Notes: a model not told the origin generated them from the sequence alone. Counted from the stretch's first letter, positions 29,567-36,898 are shown. The stretch is 64,000 bases of DNA from Shinella zoogloeoides (GCF_020883495.1 NZ_CP086610.1:310001-374000), one strand, 5' to 3'. Made by a program: numbers and translations.

Positions 29567-30107
29567 TGTAATCAACAGGATGTTGATTTTGTAAGCCATA
29601 GATTCGCGCTTGACAAGCGATTCCTGGACAAATTGTCCGGCGCAAAATCGCAATTTATTCAATGCGATTCACAAATATTCATTTAAATCAATGCCTTAAA
29701 AAATCTGCGCGGCTTTTACATGATGCTCTTTTTGGAGTCAAGATTGCCGCGGTGTGAATAGTGGGGACAACGCCTCCCTAGAGTTGGTATCCTTTAGCCT
29801 AAAAATGACGGAAAAATCCGAGGTATCGACCTCGACAGGTGATGAGCCGCGTTACCCCCCGTGGCCCCTTCTGTCTCACGATCCGTTGCCCGTTCGGGGC
29901 CGCTTTCCGGTCCATACCTGTCCCGGCCTACAGGCTCCACCTTCTTCCTCTTTCCGCGCCACTAGCAGGGCCAAGATAGTCCAGCAGGGCTTGGTCTAGC
30001 TGGACTGCTAGCCATCGCTCCTCAATAGTCCAGCACGAATTGATGTTGACTTTTTGGACTGTTTGTCCGAAAGGATCAATGAAGCTATTTGGACTACGGA
30101 GGCGCAA
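29567..30107. other. AT-rich control region between terminator and resolvase
   Basis: About 540 bases with no convincing gene. The first 190 bases are far richer in A+T than the rest of the window. They contain TTGACA (29610-29615) next to a perfect dyad GGACAA-A-TTGTCC (29626-29638), an operator-like layout. The last ~130 bases hold the resolvase site array. Confidence 0.5.
29978..30095. promoter_or_regulatory. res-like array of three inverted-repeat subsites
   Basis: TGGACT or its complement occurs five times. Subsite I is AGTCCAGC...GCTGGACT (29978-30006, 29 bp). Subsite II is AGTCCA...TGGACT (30027-30060, 34 bp). Subsite III is TGTCCG...TGGACT (30064-30095). Sizes of I and II and their order ahead of the resolvase gene match Tn3-type res sites, which have subsites of 28, 34 and 25 bp. 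The array ends 12 bases before the resolvase ATG, so it could also serve autoregulation. Confidence 0.6.
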
Positions 30108-30716
30108 ATGACCAATGCCAGCTATCGCGGACAGCTTGTCGGATATGCCCGCACCTCGACCACAGATCAGAAGGCAGGACTTGCCGCGCAGGTCCGGGAC
30201 CTTGAGGCCGCTGGATGCGACAGGGTATTCAGCGAACAGACATCAGCGAAGGACGCTAAGAGGCCGGAGCTTCAAAGGGCGCTGGATCACCTCCGGGAAG
30301 GCGACACGTTCATCGTGACCAAGCTCGACCGTCTTGCCCGTTCGGTGGCTGATTTGGTGGCGATTGTCGGCACCCTGACGGCCAAGGGCGTGAGCCTCCG
30401 CATTCTCGCCATGAACCTCGACACCTCGACACCCACGGGGAAGCTCATGCTGAACCTCTTGGGGTCCATTGCGGAGTTCGAGCGGGAATTGATGCTGGAA
30501 CGCCAGCGGGAAGGCATTGCCGATGCCAAGGCCAAGGGGAAGTACAAGGGACGCGCACCAACGGCCCAGAGAGAGGCCGAGAGGATCATTCAGCTACGGG
30601 ATGAGGGAAAGACCGTCCCGCAGATTGTCGCCGCCACAGGGGCCAGCAGATCAAGCGTATTCGGCATCCTGAAAGAGGCAGGGAAGACGGGCAAGGCGGA
30701 AATAAGCTCCCTGTAA
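30108..30716 (+). CDS. Serine recombinase (resolvase/invertase family)
   Basis: A 202-aa protein of resolvase size. The catalytic serine is Ser17 in YARTSTTDQ. The arginines of the active site appear in LDRLARS (residues 73-79). The long E-helix is GSIAEFERELMLERQREGI, and a C-terminal helix-turn-helix covers about residues 155-190. A GGAGG site precedes the ATG at 30108; the open frame to 30054 runs through the site array. No Tn3-type transposase accompanies it, so its substrate is probably its own upstream array, for example to resolve dimers of the excised element. Confidence 0.92.
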   Translation: MTNASYRGQLVGYARTSTTDQKAGLAAQVRDLEAAGCDRVFSEQTSAKDAKRPELQRALDHLREGDTFIVTKLDRLARSVADLVAIVGTLTAKGVSLRILAMNLDTSTPTGKLMLNLLGSIAEFERELMLERQREGIADAKAKGKYKGRAPTAQREAERIIQLRDEGKTVPQIVAATGASRSSVFGILKEAGKTGKAEISSL

Positions 30717-30775
30717 TGGGACCAATCGTACAACCCGATCTTCCTTTGCTACACCCTCCGATGTCAGCCGCTTCT

Positions 30776-30794
30776 CCCACAGAAAATTTGTGGG
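30776..30794. promoter_or_regulatory. 19-bp near-palindrome
   Basis: CCCACA (30776-30781) mirrors TGTGGG (30789-30794) around an A/T-rich centre. It lies 28 bases upstream of a short ORF and could be an operator or a weak hairpin. Confidence 0.3.
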
Positions 30795-30821
30795 TATCGG
30801 CACCATAAGAGGGAAAGTAGA

Positions 30822-31016
30822 ATGAAGATCGCAGCCAATTCGACCGTCTCACCCGCACCGATAGCAGCCCTTACGGAAGCCGCAGAGTTCCTTATGTGCG
30901 CCGTTCGGGCGATGGCATGGGGTGCTGATGCGGACAGTCAGGAAGTTCGGCAGGTGGCCGCATGGGCCATGTCGAAGATCAAGGAAGCCGGGGTCGACCA
31001 ATTACACCCTAGTTAA
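30822..31016 (+). CDS. Hypothetical 64-aa protein
   Basis: A small protein with a GAGGGAAAG ribosome-binding site. The sequence is helix-rich and alanine-rich (ALTEAAEFLMCAVRAMAWG), without recognisable domain or signal peptide. The last codons and stop lie inside a 19-bp repeat also found at 31209-31227, at the end of a convergent gene. The function is unknown. Confidence 0.5.
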   Translation: MKIAANSTVSPAPIAALTEAAEFLMCAVRAMAWGADADSQEVRQVAAWAMSKIKEAGVDQLHPS

Positions 31017-31017
31017 G
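30999..31017. repeat. 19-bp direct repeat, copy 1
   Basis: CAATTACACCCTAGTTAAG at 30999-31017 is repeated exactly at 31209-31227, 210 bp away. Each copy overlaps a stop codon of one of two convergent genes. Confidence 0.75.
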
Positions 31018-31048
31018 GACGACACTCCCCGGATCAATTATTGATGTT

Positions 31049-31070
31049 GGACATGGGACATGGTGGACAT
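31049..31070 (+). repeat. Three GGACAT iterations
   Basis: GGACAT occurs at 31049-31054, 31056-31061 and 31065-31070 in one orientation. The array lies in a ~200-bp gene-free gap and may be a short protein-binding array. Nothing else was seen in 31018-31208. Confidence 0.35.
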
Positions 31071-31208
31071 CAGTGGGGGTAGGGGGCAGGTCCGGCACTC
31101 ATGGGAACCCATAGTGGTGACGTATCGAGACACCCACGGGGATAGCTCCTCCTTGTTCCTCCCTCATCATTCATGATCGATCATCCCAATGCAGGGGGAG
31201 CAGAAGAG

Positions 31209-31227
31209 CAATTACACCCTAGTTAAG
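31209..31227. repeat. 19-bp direct repeat, copy 2
   Basis: Second exact copy of the repeat at 30999-31017. It contains the stop codon of the IS-interrupted minus-strand gene (31223-31225). Confidence 0.75.
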
Positions 31228-31445
31228 CTCTCTCGTCCTCATCCTCCTCACCTTCATCATCACGCATCGAAACACGACGCAAGCTCCTCTTGTCCTTGAT
31301 CGGGAGGGGCTTTCGTGGCGTTTCAGGGTCATGAACGTCAACCGGAAGTGATGACGATTTCCATGCCCTGTTCGGCTTCAACTCCGGGCAGGGCTCTCTT
31401 CCTAGTGCTTTGAACACTAGCGTCCGTGTCTCCCTATCTGTTCGG

Positions 31446-31454
31446 CAGAAGCGA
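31446..31454. repeat. IS target-site duplication, left copy
   Basis: CAGAAGCGA flanks the IS directly; the second copy is at 32874-32882. Nine bases fits the 8-9 bp duplications of the IS256 family. Confidence 0.85.
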
Positions 31455-32873
31455 GATAGCGTCCGTCAAGTTGGTGTAATTTCGGGTGTAGGACCGGGCC
31501 GTCATGATCAGGCGGCTCTGGGTGTAATCTGAAGTGTAGTTTCCTCTTCGATTGTTGGTGGGTTTAGCTCGGCCATTGCCTCGACCTGCATGTATCGGCT
31601 CAGGAGCTGCCATTCGTCGTTGGCTTCGAGCAGAACCGCGCCGATGAGGCGAACGATGCTGTCCTCGTTGGGGAAGATGCCGACGACATCGGCACGGCGC
31701 TTGACCTCCTTGTTGAGGCGTTCGAGTGGATTCGTTGAATGTAATTTCGTGCGGTGCTGGGCGGGGAAGGCCATGTAGGCCAGCACGTCGGCTTCGGCAT
31801 TGTCCATGAAGGTACCGAGCTTGGGCCATCTGGCGCGGAGCTGGTCGGCGACATGCCGCCAGGTCTGCACGGCATTGTCATGGTCGGGCTGGATGAAAGC
31901 CTGACGGATCGCGGCGGCGACCATGGTGTGCTGGCCCTTGGGAACGTAGGCCAGCGCATTGCGTGTCGCATGAACACGGCAGCGCTGCCATGTCGCGCTG
32001 AGGATACGGGTAATGGCCGCTTTCAGCCCTTCATGGGCATCGGAGATGACCAGCTTGACGCCGGTGAGGCCTCGGCGGACCAGATCACGCAGGAAGCTCG
32101 TCCAGAACGGCTCGGCTTCGGAGGGGCCGATGTGCAGGCCGACAATCTCCCTCTTCCCGTCCGTGTTGACCGCCACCGCGATTATCGCCGCCACCGACAC
32201 GATGCGACCGCCCTCACGCACCTTCAGATAGGTGGCGTCGAGCCAGAGGTATGGCCAGTCACCGGAAAGGGGGCGCTTGAGGAAGGCGTTCACCCGCTCG
32301 TCGATATCCTTGCACAGCTTGGAGACGGAGGATTTGGAGATGCCGGTCATGCCCATGGCCTGCACCAGCTCATCGACCTTGCGCGTCGAGACGCCGTTGA
32401 TCCACGCCTCCTGGATCACGGCCACCAGCGCCTTCTCCACCATCTTCCTCGGCTCCAGAAAGCCGGGAAAGTAGGCTCCCTGTCGCATCTTCGGTATCTT
32501 CAGGTTCAGCGTGCCGAGCCGGGTGTCGAGCGAGCGGTCGCGGTAGCCGTTGCGCCATGTCTGGCGGCTGTCGCCACGTTCATAGCGCCCAGCGCCGATC
32601 AGGCCATCAACATCGGCTTCCATGATCAGTTGCAGCACGCTTTCGGCAATCGTGCGCAGAAAATCGCTATCGCCACTCTTCGCGGCAAGCTCGGAAAGAG
32701 CTAATCTGTCGTCGGTCATCGGGGTTCCTTTCGGCTGGTTGAAGCTTTGCAACTCCACCTTCTCCGACAGGCCCGGTGCCCACCTTGCGCTCAACGAATT
32801 CGGCAGCTCATTCTCCACCGCCGTTTCCACCTCAATGCGCCTCCGAAATTACACCACGTGCGCGGACGCTACC
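31455..32873 (-). mobile_element. Complete IS256-family insertion sequence (1,419 bp)
   Basis: The ends are imperfect inverted repeats: GATAGCGTCCG at the left and GGTAGCGTCCG read inward from the right, both followed by a shared GGTGTAATTTCGG block. I count 25 of 31 matches. Nine-base direct repeats flank the ends. One transposase gene fills the element. An intact coding region, matching ends and perfect target duplication suggest a fairly recent insertion. Confidence 0.9.
31508..32719 (-). CDS. IS256-family (Mutator-type) transposase
   Basis: A 403-aa protein of typical family length. Predicted DDE residues are Asp161 (LWLDATYLK), Asp227 (VISDAHEG) and Glu338 (ERLNKEVKRR). The C-x2-H pair in RCRVHATRN is also characteristic. 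The sequence resembles the ISRm3-type transposases of rhizobia. The ATG at 32719 has an AAAGGAAC site; the frame's opening at 32830 would begin close to the terminal repeat. The frame is uninterrupted, so the IS may be active. Confidence 0.94.
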   Translation of the reverse strand: MTDDRLALSELAAKSGDSDFLRTIAESVLQLIMEADVDGLIGAGRYERGDSRQTWRNGYRDRSLDTRLGTLNLKIPKMRQGAYFPGFLEPRKMVEKALVAVIQEAWINGVSTRKVDELVQAMGMTGISKSSVSKLCKDIDERVNAFLKRPLSGDWPYLWLDATYLKVREGGRIVSVAAIIAVAVNTDGKREIVGLHIGPSEAEPFWTSFLRDLVRRGLTGVKLVISDAHEGLKAAITRILSATWQRCRVHATRNALAYVPKGQHTMVAAAIRQAFIQPDHDNAVQTWRHVADQLRARWPKLGTFMDNAEADVLAYMAFPAQHRTKLHSTNPLERLNKEVKRRADVVGIFPNEDSIVRLIGAVLLEANDEWQLLSRYMQVEAMAELNPPTIEEETTLQITPRAA

Positions 32874-32882
32874 CAGAAGCGA
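32874..32882. repeat. IS target-site duplication, right copy
   Basis: CAGAAGCGA, identical to 31446-31454. Confidence 0.85.
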
Positions 32883-33000
32883 CACCGGCGCACCACATCG
32901 GCCCACCCATCCCCCACATCAGCCGACCTTTCGTCTCCCGGAGCTATCCGCAGGAGCGGGGTCTTCTTTTTACTCATTTGCATAAGGAGCCTCCGAAGGC

Positions 33001-33387
33001 ATGACCTCGCAGAACAATCGCCCCCAGTTCACCTCTTACATCGATACCGAAGGCCGAAAGGTCATGAGGGTTCCGCTCGACAAGCGCGGCAAGGAACACG
33101 CCACCGTTCTTGAACGGGATTACCTGAACGTCCGCCGCAGTGGTGCCACCGGGACATGGATTGCCCACGTCGTGAACGGGCGCACCTACGTCCGAACGAA
33201 CATCCCGACAGGAGCCGGTTACACCCTTGGCACGGTCGCCCGTATCATCACCGGAGCGGGACGCGGGGTCGCCATCCGATACGCTGACGGAAACCCTTTG
33301 AACCTCCTCCCGGAAAACCTTGTCTGGCGAAAGGGCAAGGCCAAGAGGTGCGACCATGAGATTGCTTTGGCAGGAGCCGCAGCATGA
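33001..33387 (+). CDS. Unknown 128-aa protein with degenerate HNH-like motif
   Basis: First gene of a tight operon (33001-35684). The C-terminal half reads YADGNPLNLLPENLVWRKGK, close to the D-G-N-x-x-N-x-x-x-x-N-L core of phage HNH endonucleases. The expected preceding histidine is absent (AIRYADG), so it may be a non-catalytic DNA-binding relative. The N-terminal half is not recognised. An AAGGAG site lies 11 bases upstream of the ATG. It overlaps the next gene by ATGA. Confidence 0.6.
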   Translation: MTSQNNRPQFTSYIDTEGRKVMRVPLDKRGKEHATVLERDYLNVRRSGATGTWIAHVVNGRTYVRTNIPTGAGYTLGTVARIITGAGRGVAIRYADGNPLNLLPENLVWRKGKAKRCDHEIALAGAAA

Positions 33388-33731
33388 TCGAGTTCGGCCC
33401 CGATAATCGCCCCTTCACCACCATATTCGCCACCGGCACGGGCCACAATCAAGCCGAGAGGAAACACCAAGCCTACGCGGAAAGCCTTGTCGGCATCGGC
33501 ATTGGGATTTGCCGGAAGTGCAAGACCCGTTGCGCCTCCGGGCCGGGGTGGAAGGGGATTTGCACCCGATGCGCCGCAGCGGCAACGCACGTCCACACGA
33601 ATGGGCCACCTGTTGCCACCATGAGCATCACACCAGCGGCACCTGTCCCTGTTCGGGGACTTGGTGAGACGGTTTCATCCATTGAACCTCCCCTAGACCG
33701 CCACGGCTTGGACGGACTGGAGGAGTGGTGA
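33384..33731 (+). CDS. Unknown 115-aa protein with zinc-ribbon-like cysteines
   Basis: The ATG overlaps the stop of the preceding gene (ATGA), indicating coupled translation. A central CRKCKTRC...CTRC pattern (about residues 43-63) could bind zinc. The C-terminal third is proline-rich and probably disordered. No family was recognised. The next gene begins before this one ends. Confidence 0.6.
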   Translation: MIEFGPDNRPFTTIFATGTGHNQAERKHQAYAESLVGIGIGICRKCKTRCASGPGWKGICTRCAAAATHVHTNGPPVATMSITPAAPVPVRGLGETVSSIEPPLDRHGLDGLEEW

Positions 33732-33949
33732 CAGTGAAGACTGACCACCCCCGCAAGCTTCATATCCCGAACGATGAATGGATCAGGGACGATGACCCCG
33801 ACAGGGACCGCAAGATGGCGGATCGTCTCTCCGGTCGCGAACCCGGCATGAGATCGATGCACGGTCCCAACGGCTTCGCCCAACCTCACCTAGCACCGGA
33901 TTGGTGGCGCGAGAAACACGGCCTCCTCTCCCTCAATAACCCCAAATAA
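33725..33949 (+). CDS. Unknown 74-aa acidic/basic protein
   Basis: A short frame with GTG start at 33725 (or GTG at 33728 or 33734), behind GGAGGA and overlapping the end of the preceding gene. The product is charged and contains PDWWREKHG near the end. No domain or signal was seen. Tight packing in the operon is the main support. Confidence 0.5.
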   Translation: MVTVKTDHPRKLHIPNDEWIRDDDPDRDRKMADRLSGREPGMRSMHGPNGFAQPHLAPDWWREKHGLLSLNNPK

Positions 33950-33982
33950 CCCGCCCTACAGGGCCACAGAAGGAAACATATC

Positions 33983-34891
33983 ATGACCCACGTCACCTAC
34001 AGCAATGACACCTCCCCGGAAGAACTGGACGCCCTCAAGAGGGAATACGAGCGGATCAATCCTCGACAGGACGGCAAGCAGGTCGTCGGCGTCTACGTCA
34101 ACGGCGGCGGTACTCAGATCGATACCGTTGATGGAAAGCAGGTCGTCCAGAAGAAGTTTGAAGCCTCCGTCGCCGTCAAATCGGCATTGCGTCCCGGTCA
34201 CATCATGATCGGCGGCACGGAAACCACCATCGACGCCGCTCTAGCAGCCGGTCTCATCACCCGCGAACAGGCGGCATCCGGTTCTTTTAATCTGCCCGTC
34301 CAGCCACAGGCCAAGGCTGAAACGGGCGTAGAGGACAAGGCCCAGGAACAGGAACAGAAGGAGCCGGAGGAGCTTTCGGAGGCCGCACAGGCGGCAAAGG
34401 AAGCATCCGAGACGCTACAGGAGCTTGACGCCACGGTAGGCGCTGCGGCGGTCGATGCTGCCCTAGAGAACGTGATTGAAAGCGGCTATCTCCCGGAGGC
34501 TGATGAGCTACCGGAAGGGGCAGACCTTGGCCATGTCGTGAAGATTACGGCGGGTTATGTCGCACAGGCAAACAACGTCCTTGCCGATGTTCACGCGAAC
34601 GTACCGCTCCTCATGGACTTCCTGTCTGACGACGAGTTGCGGGACGCCAGACGAGCCACCATCGGCAACGCCCCTGACAGCCTCCGAGACCTTGGCCGGA
34701 TCGCGGTTGATCGGCTTGCCATGCTCCCGCAGACGAACCCGGAGCGGTTTGCCGAGCATCTGGAGGGGATGTCCCCTGCCGAGCGCAAGGCACTCAGGCG
34801 GACCCCGAACGGGGAATGGACGGTGACTGTCCCCGGTTATCCCGAAATGGGCTTTGGGGCCGCAGTACGGGCCGGGATCGTTCGCCTATGA
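33983..34891 (+). CDS. Unknown 302-aa phage-type protein
   Basis: Good AGAAGGAAAC ribosome-binding site. Residues ~95-145 are a low-complexity Q/E/A-rich helix, probably coiled coil or disordered. The C-terminal part (about 205-302) is helical and ends with a compact GYPEMGFGAAVRAGIV segment. Such proteins occur in phage early regions, but no function can be assigned. It overlaps the rha gene by ATGA. Confidence 0.65.
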   Translation: MTHVTYSNDTSPEELDALKREYERINPRQDGKQVVGVYVNGGGTQIDTVDGKQVVQKKFEASVAVKSALRPGHIMIGGTETTIDAALAAGLITREQAASGSFNLPVQPQAKAETGVEDKAQEQEQKEPEELSEAAQAAKEASETLQELDATVGAAAVDAALENVIESGYLPEADELPEGADLGHVVKITAGYVAQANNVLADVHANVPLLMDFLSDDELRDARRATIGNAPDSLRDLGRIAVDRLAMLPQTNPERFAEHLEGMSPAERKALRRTPNGEWTVTVPGYPEMGFGAAVRAGIVRL

Positions 34892-35490
34892 GGGAGCTTG
34901 TCACCACGAAAGGGGCCGCGATTAGCGGTCCCTCTGCTTCCGGGAATAGCCTTGATCTGTCCAAGGGTGACGACAAAGCCAAACTCAAATTTGAGGTGGG
35001 GTATGCGGTCCCGATAGACGAACTGAGATTTCAGTCGGTCTCCCCCGATAGTGTCCCGGAAGTGTGCCGAGGGGTGCCCTTCATGACCTCCCTTGAAATC
35101 GCAGCGATGACAGGGAAGCGGCATTCCGATGTTCGCCGCGACATTCAGCGGGAGCTTGCCAAGATCGGAGAACCCGAACGCAAATTTGCGTCGGGGTATC
35201 TGGACGGCCAAGGCCAGCGCCGCCCATGCTACTGCCTCCCCGGAACCTACCTTCTCTTCATCGCATCGGCCTATGACGCCAAGCTGCGTTTCCAGATCAT
35301 TCAGCACTGGGAAGCCCTGAACAACGGCGCAGCGCAGCCGGTCAGGGACGCCGCCAATGTTTTCGTCCAGCGTCTTGTGAACGGCGGACGCAAAGCCCGG
35401 ATGCTGGAGCTTCAAGAGGCCGAACAGCGGGCAAGGCTGGACGGTAGGCTTCTGACGGCCAGAGAACGCAACCTCATCCTACTCCCCTGA
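34888..35490 (+). CDS. Rha family phage regulatory protein
   Basis: A 200-aa protein. Residues ~65-150 carry the Rha (pRha) signature: MTSLEIAAMTGKRHSDVRRD, then a FASGYLDGQGQRRPCYCLPG strand pair, and FQIIQHWEALNN. Rha proteins occur in lambdoid and other temperate phages and can interfere with phage growth in integration-deficient hosts. The start overlaps the preceding stop (ATGA). No C-terminal antirepressor domain is present. Confidence 0.82.
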   Translation: MRELVTTKGAAISGPSASGNSLDLSKGDDKAKLKFEVGYAVPIDELRFQSVSPDSVPEVCRGVPFMTSLEIAAMTGKRHSDVRRDIQRELAKIGEPERKFASGYLDGQGQRRPCYCLPGTYLLFIASAYDAKLRFQIIQHWEALNNGAAQPVRDAANVFVQRLVNGGRKARMLELQEAEQRARLDGRLLTARERNLILLP

Positions 35491-35510
35491 AACCAACCAA
35501 AGGAACCGAC

Positions 35511-35684
35511 ATGACCTCAATCGAACGCCAGCCTTCCGAGGCCGAATTGTTCATCATTCACGGCACCGCCAATGACCGGCAGAAGGCCGACGAACGGGCC
35601 GCAGCACGGGCAGCAGCAGAGGCACGGAAACAAGCCGAACGGGACGCTTACACCGCCATGGTGGCGTCTATTGCCCGCCCTTGA
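35511..35684 (+). CDS. Small 57-aa alanine/charge-rich protein
   Basis: Starts ATG behind AAAGGAAC, 20 bases after rha. The central part is an alternating A/R/E helix (DERAAARAAAEARKQAERDA), likely a coiled coil. Its 3' end overlaps the 3' end of the convergent BRO-N gene by 37 bases. No family was identified; coding is supported by its site and operon position. Confidence 0.5.
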   Translation: MTSIERQPSEAELFIIHGTANDRQKADERAAARAAAEARKQAERDAYTAMVASIARP

Positions 35685-36172
35685 CGCGAGGTAATGGTGT
35701 GGCCCAACCACACCTTTCGAATTCCCCACACCCGCAGTGTGGGTAAGCCTGTCCCGTGCCTAGTGTGGTTTGCTCTACCTTGGACCTTCTCCTCGCCCTT
35801 GATGTAGGCCCCATCCTTCCTGATCGCCGGGAGGACTTCCTTCGTCACCCAGTCTTGGAAGGGCTTGGCTTCGGGCTTGTCGCTGCGGAGGACGAGCTTG
35901 TAGAGGCCACTTTCGGAGACAATCGAAACACGCTGCGGGCCTCCAAGGGTGTGTATCTGATGCACACCCTTTTCTCCGTCATCCAAATACCCAAGGGACC
36001 GAGTGGTGTTAGGCTTGCCGTTGGACCGGAGCCCCACTGTCAGAACTTTCAATGCGTCCTTCGCTACGAACCACGGCTCTCCCCCAATCGTCACCACCCT
36101 GATCTGGTGGCCTTTGAAGTCGAACAGGGAAACGTCAGGGGCGGCGGCAGCGAATGCCTTGTGGTGCGCCAT
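35648..36172 (-). CDS. BRO-N domain phage antirepressor-like protein
   Basis: A 174-aa protein. Residues ~10-115 form a BRO-N domain: SLFDFKGHQIRVVTIGGEPW, FVAKDALKVL, LGYLDDGEKGV, and VSESGLYKLVLRSDKPEAKP followed by FQDWVTKEVLPAIRKDGAYI. BRO-N proteins are DNA-binding, commonly antirepressors. The C-terminal ~50 residues are short and lack an ANT or KilA-C partner domain. The longer frame to 36331 runs through the tRNA and is rejected. It points into the element from the right end. Confidence 0.85.
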   Translation of the reverse strand: MAHHKAFAAAAPDVSLFDFKGHQIRVVTIGGEPWFVAKDALKVLTVGLRSNGKPNTTRSLGYLDDGEKGVHQIHTLGGPQRVSIVSESGLYKLVLRSDKPEAKPFQDWVTKEVLPAIRKDGAYIKGEEKVQGRANHTRHGTGLPTLRVWGIRKVWLGHTITSRQGRAIDATMAV

Positions 36173-36190
36173 TTCAGAAGCGTCTGCAAA

Positions 36191-36224
36191 TTGGTCTGAA
36201 ACATTGGTCTGAATTGGTCTGAGA
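36191..36224 (+). repeat. Three ATTGGTCTGA(A/G) repeats at right end
   Basis: ATTGGTCTGAA at 36191-36201 and 36204-36214, then ATTGGTCTGAG at 36214-36224. It is the same motif, orientation and 13-base step as at 27633-27656. These are likely arm-type integrase sites beside the right att. Confidence 0.6.
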
Positions 36225-36286
36225 CCGAGACGAGCCGGTCGCCTAGTGGCTTGATTTTGCAGAAAAATCTTTAGTTCTGAGAAATT

Positions 36287-36362
<76 letters not shown>

Positions 36363-36466
36363 ATAACGGGTCCGGCGGAGCCGGTTTCCGGGAACCGAAG
36401 CGGCGTTGCCGTTCGGTGTGGCGGCTTATTACTTCCGGGTTTCGGAGATGGCAAGCCGAAAAATGA

Positions 36467-36499
36467 AATCCGGCCGATTTTTTTGAAACCGGCCGGATT
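36467..36499 (-). terminator. Terminator downstream of the FYDLN gene
   Basis: AATCCGGCC (36467-36475) pairs with GGCCGGATT (36491-36499). On the minus strand the stem is followed by TCATTTTT. Confidence 0.65.
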
Positions 36500-36508
36500 A
36501 TCAAGGTC

Positions 36509-36898
36509 TTAAGCTTCGTCTTCGTCGCCGGTGACGCCGATGAGGTCGCTCATGTCGTCATCGTCGTCGTCTTCGTCCTGTTCCAGGAACGTGTCGTCGT
36601 CGTCGCCGTCGATTTCGACGTCGTCATCGCCGAGATCCGGCAGGTCGTCGCCGCCTGCTGCATCCTCGTCGGCGTCCTCGAGCGAGACGAGTTCGACTTC
36701 CGTGTTCTCGGTATCGACTTCGTTGGTGTCCTCTTCCTCTTCCTTCTCGAGAACGGCCGCAGCCGAGGTTTCCTCGAAGAAGGAGAGCGGATAGGTCTTG
36801 CCCGTGTAGGGCGAGACGATCGGGTCGCGGTTCAGGTCGTAGAACTTCTTGCCCGTTTCCGGGTCGATGCGCTTGGTGCCGAGTTCCGGTTTTGCCAC
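36509..36898 (-). CDS. FYDLN acid family protein (TIGR02300-like)
   Basis: About 129 residues. The N-terminal 40 residues LGTKRIDPETGKKFYDLNRD and PIVSPYTGKTYP are the family hallmark; the C-terminal two thirds is almost entirely Asp and Glu. The family is restricted to alphaproteobacteria and has no established function. The start is probably GTG at 36898 with GAGAGG upstream; TTG at 36904 is also open. Confidence 0.88.
   Translation of the reverse strand: MAKPELGTKRIDPETGKKFYDLNRDPIVSPYTGKTYPLSFFEETSAAAVLEKEEEEDTNEVDTENTEVELVSLEDADEDAAGGDDLPDLGDDDVEIDGDDDDTFLEQDEDDDDDDMSDLIGVTGDEDEA

Larger units (their letters stand above)
31223..32983 (-). pseudogene. 110-aa gene split by IS256-family insertion
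   Basis: The 5' part (32983-32874) starts MQMSKKKTPLLRIAPG behind a GGAGG site. The 3' part (31454-31223) ends in a very acidic tail (DDEGEEDEDERA). Removing the IS and one 9-bp target copy joins them in one 333-base frame with no stop, encoding 110 residues. The joined protein has a RRCRFCRT motif exactly at the insertion point. The function is not recognised. Its start codon is only 17 bases from that of the divergent operon at 33001, with both ribosome-binding sites in the gap. Confidence 0.72.

Noticed and set aside
29754..29999. 81-aa open frame upstream of the resolvase
   Set aside because: Low-complexity, no ribosome-binding site, and it runs into the res-like array.
30108..30716. Serine recombinase as part of a Tn3-family transposon
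   Set aside because: No Tn3 transposase and no 38-bp-type terminal inverted repeats were seen around it.
31754..32704. 316-aa open frame antisense to the IS transposase
   Set aside because: Shadow of the transposase; DDE residues are on the minus strand.
35756..36199. 147-aa open frame antisense to the BRO-N gene
   Set aside because: BRO-N similarity on the minus strand is clear; this frame is its shadow.
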